Part shown: positions 1 through 12,327 of the stretch, piece after piece
Layout: the number at the start of each line of letters is the position of its first letter
Position numbering within the stretch: the stretch's first letter is position 1
Assembly: GCA_947561715.1 (NCBI GenBank)
Contig: OX387202.1
Span: 8,445,001 to 8,509,000, forward strand
Direction of reading: 5' to 3'
Origin: Ascidia mentula
Taxonomy: Eukaryota; Chordata; Ascidiacea; Phlebobranchia; Ascidiidae
Length of the DNA stretch: 64,000 bases
The notes under the pieces: model-generated
What the model saw: the letters and a program-made list of their open reading frames with translations, nothing else
What the model was told of the DNA's origin: nothing
Databases searched by the model: none
Program-made: the position numbers and the translations under genes

Positions 1-3000
1 GAAAAGTCATATACTGCAAAATGGACAAGTGCTCAAATCGCATAGTTACATACGTTGTGCAACCGCAAACGCAATACTGGAGTATCAGCGTTTTCCACTG
101 TATAATAAAGTTTGTACCGAAAAAAAAGTATTTTTTATCGAAAAGTCATATACTGCAAAATGGACAAGTGCTGAAATCGCATAGTTACATACGTTGTGCA
201 ACCGCAAAAGCAATACTGGAGTACCAGCGTTTTCCACTGAATAATAAAGTTTGTACCGAAAAAAAAGTATTTTTTATCGAAAAGTCATATACTGCAAAAT
301 TGACAAGTGCTGAAATCGCATAGTTACATACGTTCTGCAACTGCAAAAGCAATACTGGAGTACCAGCGTTTTCCACTGTATAATAAAGCTTGTACTGAAA
401 AAAAATATTTTTTATCGAAAAGTCATATACTGCAAAATGGACAAGTGCTGAAATCGCATAGTTACATACGTTGTGCAACCGCAAACGCAATACTGGAGGA
501 CCAGCGTTTTCCACTGTATAATAAAGCATGTACAGAAAAAAATATTTTTTATCGAAAAGTCATATAGTCACATACGTTGTGCAACCGCAAAAGCAATACT
601 GGAGTACCAGCGTTTTCCACTGCATAATAAAGCTTGTACTGAAAAAAAAATATTTTTTGTCGAAAAGTCATATACTGCAAAATGGACAAGTGCTGAAATC
701 GCATAGTTACATACGTTGTGCAACCGCAAAAGCAATACTGGAGTACCAGCGTTTTCCACTGTATAATAAAGTTTGTACTGAAAAAAAAATATTTTTTATC
801 GAAAAGTCATATACTGCAAAATGGACAAGTGCTGAAATCGCATAGTTACATACGTTGTGCAACCGCAAAAGCAATACTGGAGTACCAGCGTTTTCCACTG
901 TATAATAAAGTTTGTACCGAAAAAAAATATTTTTTATCGAAAAGTCATATAGTCACATACGTTGTGCAACCGCAAAAGCAATACTGGAGTACCAGCGTTT
1001 TCCACTGTATAATAAAGTTTGTACTGAAAAAAAAAGTATTTTTTATCGAAAAGTCATATACTGCAAAATGGACAAGTGCTGAAATCGCATAGTTACATAC
1101 GTTGTGCAACCGCAAAAGCAATACTGGAGTACCAGCGTTTTCCACTGTATAATAAAGTTTGTACAGAAAAAAAATATTTTTTATCGAAAAGTCATATAGT
1201 CACATACGTTGTGCAACCGCAAAAGCAATACTGGAGTACCAGCGTTTTCCACTGTATAATAAAGCTTGTTCTGAAAAAAAATATTTTATATCGAAAAGTC
1301 ATATACTGCAAAATGGACAAGTGCTGAAATCGCATAGTTACATACGTTGTGCAACTGCAAAAGCAATACTGGAGTACCAGCGTTTTCCACTGTATAATAA
1401 AGCTTGTACTAAAAAAAAATATTTTTTATCGAAAAGTGATTAACTGCAAAATGGACAAGTGCTGAAATCGCATATAGTTACATACGTTGTGCAACCGCAA
1501 AAGCAATACTGGAATACCAGCGTTTTCCACTGTATAATAAAGCTTGTACTAAAAAAAAATATTTTTTATCGAAAAGTCATATACTGCAAAATGAACAAGT
1601 GCTGAAATCGCATAGTTACATACGTTCTGCAACTGCAAAAGCAATACTGGAGTACCACCGTTTTCCACTGTATAATAAAGTATGTACCGAAAAAAAAGTA
1701 TTTTTTATCGAAAAGTCATATACTGCAAAATGGACAAGTGCTGAAATCGCATAGTTACATACGTTGTGCAACCGCAAAAGCAATACTGGAGTACCAGCGT
1801 TTTCCACTGAATAATAAAGTTTGTACCGAAAAAAAAGTATTTTTTATCGAAAAGTCATATACTGCAAAATGGACAAGTGCTGAAATCGCATAGTTACATA
1901 CGTTGTGCAACTGCAAAAGCAATACTGGAGTACCAGCGTTTTCCACTGTATAATAAAGCTTGTACTGAAAAAAAATATTTTTTATCGAAAAGTCATATAC
2001 TGCAAAATGGACAAGTGCTGAAATCGCATAGTTACATACGTTGTGCAACCGCAAACGCAATACTGGAGGACCAGCGTTTTCCACTGTATAATAAAGCATG
2101 TACAGAAAAAAATATTTTTTATCGAAAAGTCATATATAGCAAAATGGACAAGTGCTGAAATCGCATAGTTACATACGTTGTGCAACTGCAAAAGCAATAC
2201 TGGAGTACCAGCGTTTTCCACTGTATAATAAAGCATGTACTGAAAAAAAATATTTTTTATCGAAAAGTCATATAGTCACATACGTTGTGCAACCGCAAAA
2301 GCAATACTGGAGTACCGGCGTTTTCCACTGTATAATAAAGCTTGTACTGAAAAAAAATATTTTATATCGAAATGTCATATACTGCTAAATGGACAAGTGC
2401 TGAAATCGCATAGTCACATACGTTGTGCAACCGCAAAAGCAATACTGGAGTACCAGCGTTTTCCACTGTATAATAAAGTTTGTACCGAAAAAAAAACATT
2501 TTTTATCGAAAAGTCATATACTGCAAAATGGACAAGTGCTGAAATCGCATAGTTACATACGTTGTGCAACCGCAAAAGCAATACTGGTGTATCAGCGTTT
2601 TCCACTGTATAATAAAGCTTGTACTGAAAAAAAATAATTTTTATCGAAAAGTCATATACTGCAAAATGGACAAGTGCTGAAATCGCATAGTTACATACGT
2701 TGTGCAACCGCAAACGCAATACTGGAGGACCAGCGTTTTCCACTGTATAATAAAGCATGTACAGAAAAAAATATTTTTTATCGAAAAGTCATATATAGCA
2801 AAATGGACAAGTGCTGAAATCGCATAGTTACATACGTTGTGCAACTGCAAAAGCAATACTGGAGTACCAGCGTTTTCCACTGTATAATAAAGCATGTACT
2901 GAAAAAAAATATTTTTTATCGAAAAGTCATATAGTCACATACGTTGTGCAACCGCAAAAGCAATACTGGAGTACCGGCGTTTTCCACTGTATAATAAAGC

Positions 3001-5556
3001 TTGTACTGAAAAAAAATATTTTATATCGAAATGTCATATACTGCTAAATGGACAAATGCTGAAATCGCATAGTTACATACGTTGTGCAACTGCAAAAGCA
3101 ATACTGGAGTACCAGCGTTTTCCACTGCATAATAAAGCTTGTACTGAAAAAAAATATTTTTTATCGAAAAGTCATATACTGCAAAATGAACAAGTGCTGA
3201 AATCGCATAGTTACATACGTTGTGCAACCGCAAACGCAATACTGGAGTACCAGCGTTTTCCACTGTATAATAAATCTTGTACTGAAAAAAAAACATTTTT
3301 TATCGAAAAGTCATATACTGCAAAATGGACAAGTGCTAAAATCGCATAGTTACATACGTTGTGCAACCGCAAAAGCAATACTGGAGTACCAGCGTTTCCA
3401 CTGTATAATAAAGTTTGTACCGAAAAAAAAGGATTTTTTATCGAAAAGTCATATACTGCAAAATGGACAAGTGCTGAAATCGCATAGTTACATACGTTGT
3501 GCAACCGCAAAAGCAATACTGGAGTACCAGCGTTTTCCACTGTATAATAAAGTTTGTACAGAAAAAAAATATTTTTTATCGAAAAGTCATATAGTCACAT
3601 ACGTTGTGCAACCGCAAAAGCAATACTGGAGTACCAGCGTTTTCCACTGTATAATAATGCTTGTTCTGAAAAAAAATATTTTATATCGAAAAGTCATATA
3701 CTGCAAAATGGACAAGTGCTGAAATCGCATAGTTACATACGTTGTGCAACTGCAAAAGCAATACTGGAGTACCAGCGTTTTCCACTGTATAATAAAGCTT
3801 GTACTGAAAAAAAATATTTTTTATCGAAAAGTCATATACTGCAAAATGGACAAGTGCTGAAATCGCATAGTTGCATACGTTGTGCAACCGCAAAAGCAAT
3901 ACTGGTGTATCAGCGTTTTCCACTGTATAATAAAGCATGCACTGAAAAAAAATATTTTTTATCGAAAAGTCATTAACTGCAAAATGGACAAGTGCTGAAA
4001 TCGCATATAGTTACATACGTTGTGCAACCACAAAAGCAATACTGGAGTACCAGCGTTTTCCACTGTATAATAAAGTTTGTACCGAAAAAAAAGGATTTTT
4101 TATCGAAAAGTCATATACTGCAAAATGGACAAGTGCTGAAATCGCATAGTTACATACGTTGTGCAACCGCAAAAGCAATACTGGAGTACCAGCGTTTTCC
4201 ACTGTATAATAAAGTTTGTACAGAAAAAAAATATTTTTTATCGAAAAGTCATATAGTCACATACGTTGTGCAACCGCAAAAGCAATATTGGAGTACCAGC
4301 GTTTTCCACTGTATAATAATGCTTGTTCTGAAAAAAAATATTTTATATCGAAAAGTCATATACTGCAAAATGGACAAGTGCTGAAATCGCATAGTTACAT
4401 ACGTTGTGCAACTGCAAAAGCAATACTGGAGTACCAGCGTTTTCCACTGTATAATAAAGCTTGTACTGAAAAAAAATATTTTTTATCGAAAAGTCATATA
4501 CTGCAAAATGGACAAGTGCTGAAATCGCATAGTTGCATACGTTGTGCAACCGCAAAAGCAATACTGGTGTATCAGCGTTTTCCACTGTATAATAAAGCAT
4601 GCACTGAAAAAAAATATTTTTTATCGAAAAGTCATTAACTGCAAAATGGACAAGTGCTGAAATCGCATATAGTTACATACGTTGTGCAACCGCAAAAGCA
4701 ATACTGGAGTACCAGCGTTTTCCACTGTATAATAAAGCTTGTACTAAAAAAAAATATTTTTTATCGAAAAGTCATATACTGCAAAATGGACAAGTGCTGA
4801 AATCGCATAGTTACATACGTTGTGCAACTGCAAAAGCAATACTGGAGTACCAGCGTTTTCCACTGTATAATAAAGCTTGTACTGAAAAAAAATATTTTTT
4901 ATCGAAAAGTCATATACTGCAAAATGGACAAGTGCTGAAATCGCATAGTTACATACGTTGTGCAACCGCAAAAGCAATACTGGTGTATCAGCGTTTTCCA
5001 CTGTATAATAAAGCATGTACTGAAAAAAAATATTTTTTATCGAAAAGTCATTAACTGCAAAATGGACAAGTGCTGAAATCGCATATAGTTACATACGTTG
5101 TGCAACTGCAAAAGCAATACTGGAGTACCAGCGTTTTCCACTGTATAATAAAGCTTGTACTAAAAAAAAATATTTTATATCGAAAAGTCATATACTGCAA
5201 AATGGACAAGTGCTGAAATCGCATAGTTACATACGTTGTGCAACTGCAAAAGCAATACTGGAGTACCAGCGTTTTCCACTGTATAATAAAGCTTGTACTA
5301 AAAAAAAATATTTTTTATCGAAAAGTCATATACTGCAAAATGGACAAGTGCTGAAATCGCATAGTTACATACGTTGTGCAACTGCAAAAGCAATACTGGA
5401 GTACCAGCGTTTTCCACTGTATAATAAAGCTTGTACTGAAAAAAAATATTTTTTATCGAAAAGTCATATACTGCAAAATGGACAAGTGCTGAAATCGCAT
5501 AGTTACATACGTTGTGCAACCGCAAAAGCAATACTGGAGTACCAGCGTTTTCCACA
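1..5556. repeat. Satellite array, 139-bp unit with higher-order structure
   Basis: A head-to-tail array continues from before the window start and stops abruptly inside a unit at about 5556. The common unit is 139 bp (starts at 1, 140, 279). A short variant of 108 bp (for example 554-661) lacks exactly one 31-bp block between 'gaaaagtcatat' and 'agtcacatacg'. Roughly forty units are present. Long and short units recur in a fixed order, giving higher-order blocks of about 660 bp: 1755-2758 and 3554-4638 each contain two nearly identical blocks 659-662 bp apart. A-runs followed by 'tattttttatcg' mark each unit. Many overlapping open frames occur on both strands, but they repeat with the unit and are artefacts. 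No gene is supported here. Confidence 0.97.
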
Positions 5557-8375
5557 TCCTGGCGTTAATAATATTTCGGTTTATTTCCTTTAATGTGAAT
5601 CATGGAAAGAGGAATTCCAGCAAGAGCCTGGTGACATTCCATTCCCAACGTCAGTTGAAGATAGGAGAGTGCTCAACATGATGAAGGACTTGGTAAAACA
5701 TACTGATGGACATTTCTATTTGCCGCTTCCATGGCGAAGTGATGTTAGTCTGTCGCAGGACAGCCGTTCTATAGCCGAGCGACGGCTTTGGTCGCTGACG
5801 AAACGCTTGTCGCGCGACCTCGTGGTAAAAGACATGTATAAAGAGAATATTCAATGTTACATCGACAGGGGCTACGCAGAGGAGGTCAAAAAAGGAGGTG
5901 CCCCGGGCAAGGTGCATTTGTACTTGCCGCAGCATCCGGTTCAGCGTCCACGAAAGCCTGAAAAGGTACGTATCGTTTTTGACTGCGCAGCGCGGCATAA
6001 GGGGCTGTCGCTCAACGACGCGTTGCTGCAAGGGCTCAAACAGTTTAATCGGCGTTCTGGAAAGATTCCGTATGAACAGTATTGCTTTGGTGGTGGATGT
6101 GAAAGCAATGTTCCACCAGGTCCGCGTTCAAAAACAGGACATTGTCGCCTTGAGATTTTTGTGGTGGCCCGGGGGAGACTTATCCTAGCTGTGTCATATT
6201 TTGCTTGCCGGAGACGGTCGAAAAATTCGGTGGCAGATTTGACAGGGACGTTGGAGACATCGTTCACAACGATTTTTATGTTGACGACTGTTTGACTACA
6301 TCCCATACATTCGAGCACGCTGTTGGTATTGTAGCGCAGCTATGTGACTTGCTAAAAATGGGAGGATTTCGCCTCACTAAAAGTGGATGTCTAACAGTCA
6401 AAACGTTTTGGATCAAATTCGCGAGACAGAAAGGCGACATAGGTAACTGACGTAAGTTTGGACGCCTCCGTGAAGGAGCGTGTGCTTGGCGCATACTGAC
6501 GTGTAAAGAATGATGAATTTGGGTTCAGCATAGCTGACACAATGCAAGGCAAGAAATTCACCTGTCGCAAAATTTTATCTGCTGTTAATACGCTGTACGA
6601 CTCATTGGGTTTTGCGACACCCGTTAATTTGATTGCTAAGGTGCTGCAGCAGCAAATAATTCGACAGAAATTGGGATGGGATGACGAGCTGCCAGAAGAT
6701 GATGTTGAGAAATGGCGACGCTGGCTTTCCCAGCTGCCGGAGCTCGAAAAGCTGACACTTCCCCGCTGTTTCAAGCCGGCGACGTTCGGCTCAGTGGCGA
6801 AGTCCGAGATGCATCACTTTTCTGATGCGTCTACTCAAGGATACGGAACCGTATCATACCTCAGACTGATCAATGTTAATGGTAAAGTCCATTGCTCGTT
6901 TTTATTTGGCAAGGCAAAGGTAACACAACCTAAAACCGAGAGCATTCCCAGGCTCGAACTTGCCGCTGCTGCTCTAGCGGTGAAAGCTGGCAAATAGCTT
7001 CGACGCCAATTGAAGTTCGACAACTGTACGTCCGTTTTTTGGACGGACTCGTGCGCCGTCCGACAGAGCATATACAACCAAAGTAATCAGGTTGGTTAAA
7101 ATTCATCATTAGGACAATGAACAATGGGGGCACGTTGGTTCACAGCAGAATCCCGCGGAAGATAGTGTTTGCACAGAGTCAACCGATCGACTGATGAATC
7201 ACTATTCAGCTCTTCATAAATTAAAGACATCGGTCTCGTGGCTGCTACGATTTAAGTCATTCCTGCGTTCAAAGGTTTCTACAATCACCGGCAAATTGAG
7301 TGTGGAATGTTTAAAGAATGCGGAATTGAAAATAATTATAAGTACGTACAACGTCAGTGCTTCGCTTCCGTGATCGACATTTTGTCACAGGTCGGAGTCT
7401 GAAAGGGAGTTGCAGAACAAACTGAAGAAGTCCAAATATGCCAGTTCGTTGGTAAAGCGTAACCCCCAACTGTTTGATGAAATTCTGCGAATTGAGGGGA
7501 GGTTGGAGAAGGCGCCGATTCCCTTCGACGCAAAACACCCGATCATACTGCCGTATGATCACCACCTGACAAGACTTGTTATTTTGCGTCACCATCACGA
7601 GGTTGGCCACTGCGGAACCGGCCACACATGGACTTCACTACGTCAGCGCTTTTGGATCATAAAGGGTGTCGCCGCAGTTAGGAAGGAACTCAACAAATGT
7701 ATGTTGTGTCGCAAAAGGAATGTTCGACGTGGACAACCACAAATGGCTGACTTGCCATTTTCCCGACTGAAGCCCGACGAGCCGCCGTTTTTCAACATTG
7801 GCATCGACTACTTTGGTCCATTCATGGTAAAACGAGGAAGAAGTGAAACAAACAGCTAGGGGTGCATTTTCACCCGCTTGACTATGCGAGCCGTACACAG
7901 TGAGGTGTCGACCGACTTGACTACGGACGCGTTTATTAACGCATTGCGTCGATTTATTGGAAGAAGAGGCTGACCAAAAGAAATAAACAACGATAATGGA
8001 ATTAACTTTGTAGGTGCCGCAAGGGTCCTACGTGAAGGACTGCAAGGACTACAGCAATCCCGTCTAGAGTCGTACTTCAAACGACAAGAAATTAAGTGGA
8101 ACTTCACTTGTCCTGCTGCTTCACACATGGGAGATTCGCGAGAGAGAATGATTAGATCGATTCGTCGCATTTTAAACACGATGCTTACAAGGAACCCAAC
8201 GATTGACGGGGACATGCTGCAAACCTTTGTGATCGAAGTGCACTTTAAATTAGAGGCCGTTAACGCCGATCAGTTTTACCTGTACAGAAGATGAGCCACT
8301 TACGCCCAATCATCTGTTGTTTTTGGGTCGTGCTTGGGACAGCATTCCAGTTGGACTTATCAATCCCAAAGATTG

Positions 8376-8991
8376 TGTTACGGAATTATTTCGGCAGCTT
8401 TGCAATTAAGCGGTTAGATGTTTTTGGGCGGCGATGTTATCCCCCAATTAACCCTTCTACCTAATTTGGTACTTTGCACAAAACTGCCTCCCTAATTCTG
8501 ATACTGTCCAGAACCCTGCAATAACGGCTCACCACGAAGCCAAAGTAACCCAGGCTGATTGAACTTATTGGACGTCGTGTTCAACTATAAAACGAATAAA
8601 AACAGTACAAATGACACTGGCCAAGATCACAATTATCCACAACACCGTAACAGAGGTGCTCACTACACGACGCCCAGAAGGAGACTCCTAGGTTTTGGGA
8701 AATCCTTCGCTCCAACACAATCACCAACCAATCAGGATGCGCCTTCTCGACACGCGGCACATCCGGGGCATACAAAAATAAACGGAGCGTAAAATAATAG
8801 GAAGAAGAGGGGAGACAGAGGTAATAAAATAGTGTGGTGAAAATAGGTGAAAACAATATAATAAATAAGGTGGTAACAACGAAAGAAAACAGTGAAATTA
8901 CAAGGTGCCAGCAAGAAAGGTGAAAACAATGAAATACATACAATACTTAACAAAAGTGAAAGGTGACGTGAAGGAAATAAAATTCGTTACA
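8376..8991 (-). repeat. Gypsy element LTR (3' LTR in element orientation)
   Basis: This 616-bp terminal repeat matches 11035-11650 base for base as far as could be read, including identical short open frames inside it. On the plus strand it starts 'tgttacggaa' and ends 'aattcgttaca'. It directly borders the polypurine tract at 8992-9005. Confidence 0.93.
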
Positions 8992-11034
8992 CTCCCCCCA
9001 ACCCAAGAATTGTCCTACTCCTGTTGGACATTGGTCTACACGTGTGTCTCCGACGAGAATCGAACTGGCCGGCATCGGGTCCGTGTAGACCTTCTGCATC
9101 CGCCCGAATTATCCGGTGAACTCGATACCTCTCCATTGTCCACTCGGGTTGTATTTGGCCTAAATACATACACCATCGTAGGTTGTTGATCTTCAGCCTG
9201 CGGAGGTTCCGCCGTTTGCTCAGCGGGCATTGGGAATGCATCTGTGGTCGGTTTCAGCCGATTGAAATGGACAGTCTGTTGTTTACCAGTCCCATCTTCA
9301 ATGACATAGTTTACAGGCCCGCGTACTTCGACCACTCGGTACGGACCTTTGTAGGAATACTGCAATTTCTTGCACCGACCTACGGGAACGACCGGGTTCG
9401 TTAACAGCACATAGTCTCCCATCGAGTATGGCTTTCCCCGTTGCCGCAAGTTGTAGCGGTCTTCCATACGCTTGCGCTGTGTCATAAGACTTTCCCTGAC
9501 AATTTCTTCGGCCAGCTCTAGGCCGTCGCGTAACTGGTCGATCTCCACTCCGTAAGATCGTCTTGAATCTTCTCGGAGGGATCCCAATAAATCTACAGGA
9601 AGGCGCAACGGTCGGCCGGTCAAAAGGGTGGGCGGAGCTTCTCCCGTTGCTTCATGGGCGCTTGCGTTGTAAGCTGCGACTACTCCTGGCAACGCCTCGT
9701 CCCATCGTCGTTCGTCTTTAGCAGCTAGCTCTGGGTGGTTACTCTGCCGCTCTGGCAGCTCGTCCGGTTCATATCCGGTGGTTGCTTTCAAGTCCACGGC
9801 GTTGACCTGTTCAATCCCTCGGCCTTCATCCGCTCTCTTGTATGGACATTCTGGATCATCCTCCAGGGAGTCGGATTTCTTCCGAACCAACACGATCGGA
9901 CTGCTCCACGGCGATTTAGACGGCCGAATCAGTCCTTGTTTGTCCATTTCTGCCATAATCTCTTCCACTTTCGCCTTGTTGTGGTGGGGCATGCGGCGGG
10001 GTGTGGCGAGTTTTTGCACCGACTTTGGCGCCAAATATTCGGATGTATCTCGAGCTATGCGTTTTTGGTCGAAGTGACATTTTATCTCCGATGCGCGACG
10101 AATCGACCTGGAAAACGAAGGTGTACATGGTATGTTTTGACGACTAGTGTCGACATCCCTTGTGTGTATATCCGTATGTGGGCAGTCGCGCCGCATATGG
10201 CCCAGTCCACCGCAACCGTAGCAATCCGTGCTCGCACGTTGCTGTATTGTGGTCGTTCGCGCTTTATGGCATCCATTTGGGCTTGTAACGTCGCTAAGGC
10301 GTCCTCGAGTTGTGTGTTCTTTTCCTTGGAACGTTTCTCCATGTCTTCTAACTTTTTTAGTACTAATCCCATCTCTGATGCTTTGGTGTTTACTGCAGCG
10401 ACTTCGACAAAGCTCGGTGTTTGCGTATTGACAACGACTTGAGCTGCGGCTCTGAATGATCGCTCATACTTGATGGTGATCGGGATAGTGTCCGCGAGGC
10501 GCCGGTCTTGCAAGCCTTGCAATAAGGTAAGGTACAGAACCTCATTTTTAAGGGCAGCTTCAGCGAAGTTGCTGTAGGCGCCATCGCCCAGTGCCTGTAG
10601 GGCGTAAACGAATTCACGTGCTGATTCGCCAGGTAATTGCACGCGCCTCATCAGCTCGGCGCGTTGACGCTCTGCGTGTTGACCGGTAGCCCTTTGGCGC
10701 AATGCGCGTTCTTTGAGGTCCTTGTAGGAAACCTCGAACAAGTTTGCGTCTTTTTCTTGTATTGTCCATTTCAAGTCGTTGACAATGCTTGCCAGGAACA
10801 GGTGTCGTTTCATTTCTTCCGAGGCCTCGACGCTCGTACAATATGACTCAAATACATTAAAATACTGTCCTAGGTCAGCTCCCGGCCGTAAAGGCGGAGG
10901 TTGTATTAAAACATTAAAAGCCATTGTTAAGAAAAACCAACCTTTAAAATATCATAAAACCAAAATACACGTAGGGAGTCTTCCCAGTAAAACCAGCCGG
11001 GTGTGGTGACAGGGTCCTAGCGTGCTCGCCAAGT

Positions 11035-11650
11035 TGTTACGGAATTATTTCGGCAGCTTTGCAATTAAGCGGTTAGATGTTTTTGGGCGGCGATGTTATC
11101 CCCCAATTAACCCTTCTACCTAATTTGGTACTTTGCACAAAACTGCCTCCCTAATTCTGATACTGTCCAGAACCCTGCAATAACGGCTCACCACGAAGCC
11201 AAAGTAACCCAGGCTGATTGAACTTATTGGACGTCGTGTTCAACTATAAAACGAATAAAAACAGTACAAATGACACTGGCCAAGATCACAATTATCCACA
11301 ACACCGTAACAGAGGTGCTCACTACACGACGCCCAGAAGGAGACTCCTAGGTTTTGGGAAATCCTTCGCTCCAACACAATCACCAACCAATCAGGATGCG
11401 CCTTCTCGACACGCGGCACATCCGGGGCATACAAAAATAAACGGAGCGTAAAATAATAGGAAGAAGAGGGGAGACAGAGGTAATAAAATAGTGTGGTGAA
11501 AATAGGTGAAAACAATATAATAAATAAGGTGGTAACAACGAAAGAAAACAGTGAAATTACAAGGTGCCAGCAAGAAAGGTGAAAACAATGAAATACATAC
11601 AATACTTAACAAAAGTGAAAGGTGACGTGAAGGAAATAAAATTCGTTACA
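11035..11650 (-). repeat. Gypsy element LTR (5' LTR in element orientation)
   Basis: This is the second copy of the 616-bp terminal repeat, at a constant offset of 2659 bp from the first. It is followed by the right-hand target duplication 'attg' and then by BEL integrase-like sequence of the host element. Confidence 0.93.
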
Positions 11651-11755
11651 ATTGCTACAGTCAAAGGCGGTGGAAACACATTGAAACGGTCGATTGCAAA
11701 ATTGTGCTTGCTCTGCGAGGCGAGCACGTCAAACGAATAAGTGCACCCGACGTGT

Positions 11756-12323
11756 TCAGGCCACGCAGTCGTCGAACTGACCCTGAATTGCGGTGCACAG
11801 GATCCTAAACTGATGAGGATATATCATAGACGCCATGTTGATCTTGTTTGTCGCTTTATAAATGCGGCCCATTTCAACAAACAAAACGGTTTTAGCCATA
11901 TCACTACTCACAAACTACGTCATGAATACGTCACAGTTCGATTACGTCAGCACATGCATGTTGAAGCACACTTAATAACAAAAACAAATGTAAAGTGGCA
12001 TACTTACGCTTTTTATTCTATTTGTACATGGCCTTCAAAAAATTTCTCGGAAAAACCATGTGTTATTTCGAAAAAGGAAATAGATAATTTTTTTACCCAT
12101 TGGAATCATTACAATACTTATTTTGACATATTGAAAATTCGTTTTAAAACTCTACGCACGTTTCAAGTAATTCGAACTTGTTTGTGACTTTATTATTTCT
12201 CCGCATGCAAAAAGTTGCATTTGATCCCCTGGAAAACATGCGTGGCGGAGTTTCTGCAAGAGAATAAAGAAAAGGAGCCGTTGCAATGCCATAAGAGCAC
12301 ATTATGGTGTCAGCATAGACAAC
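11756..12323. other. Unassigned sequence after the BEL fossil
   Basis: This stretch follows the last BEL-like coding sequence. It may hold the 3' non-coding part of that element: a TATA-like 'tataaat' occurs near 11857. No matching second LTR, gene or RNA was recognised. One open frame of 148 codons (11741-12187) shows no recognisable domain and is not called. Confidence 0.4.
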
Positions 12324-12327
12324 TTAA

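Larger units (their letters stand above)
8376..11650 (-). mobile_element. Short Gypsy-family LTR element, nested in the BEL fossil
   Basis: Two direct repeats of about 616 bp (8376-8991 and 11035-11650) bound a 2043-bp interior. The whole is flanked by a 4-bp target duplication 'attg' (8372-8375 and 11651-11654). Element orientation is minus: LTR ends read TG...CA, a G-rich polypurine tract occupies about 8992-9005 just before the 3' LTR, and a TGG-type primer-binding region follows the 5' LTR at about 11033. Interior minus-strand parts are a gag-like region, a stretch resembling the start of a Gypsy polymerase, and integrase C-terminal-like sequence. The interior is far too short for a whole pol, so this is a defective copy with at least a few breaks. 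The near-identical LTRs imply a very recent insertion. Confidence 0.9.
5600..11755 (+). mobile_element. BEL/Pao LTR retrotransposon fossil, split by a nested Gypsy element
   Basis: Plus-strand conceptual translation resembles BEL/Pao pol. Reverse-transcriptase-like sequence lies around 5640-6450, a linker with RNase H-like sequence around 6550-7000, and integrase-like sequence around 7400-8370. The last includes an HHEVGH zinc-binding segment and a typical 'GIDYFGPF' core start. A short C-terminal stretch resembling the end of BEL integrase resumes at 11651, just after the nested Gypsy element, so the two parts are one element interrupted by insertion. No gag, protease or LTR was recognised. 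The element is broken, with at least several breaks, and is clearly older than its guest. Its left edge lies against the satellite array. Confidence 0.85.

Noticed and set aside
1-5556. Dozens of overlapping open frames on both strands, and a CRISPR-like repeated appearance
   Set aside because: The frames repeat with the 139-bp unit and encode the same string again and again. There are no unique spacers, so it is a plain tandem satellite.
8559-8943. Open frames of 77-120 codons in 8559-8943 and 11218-11602
   Set aside because: They lie in the LTRs and are identical in both copies. Nothing suggests a protein.
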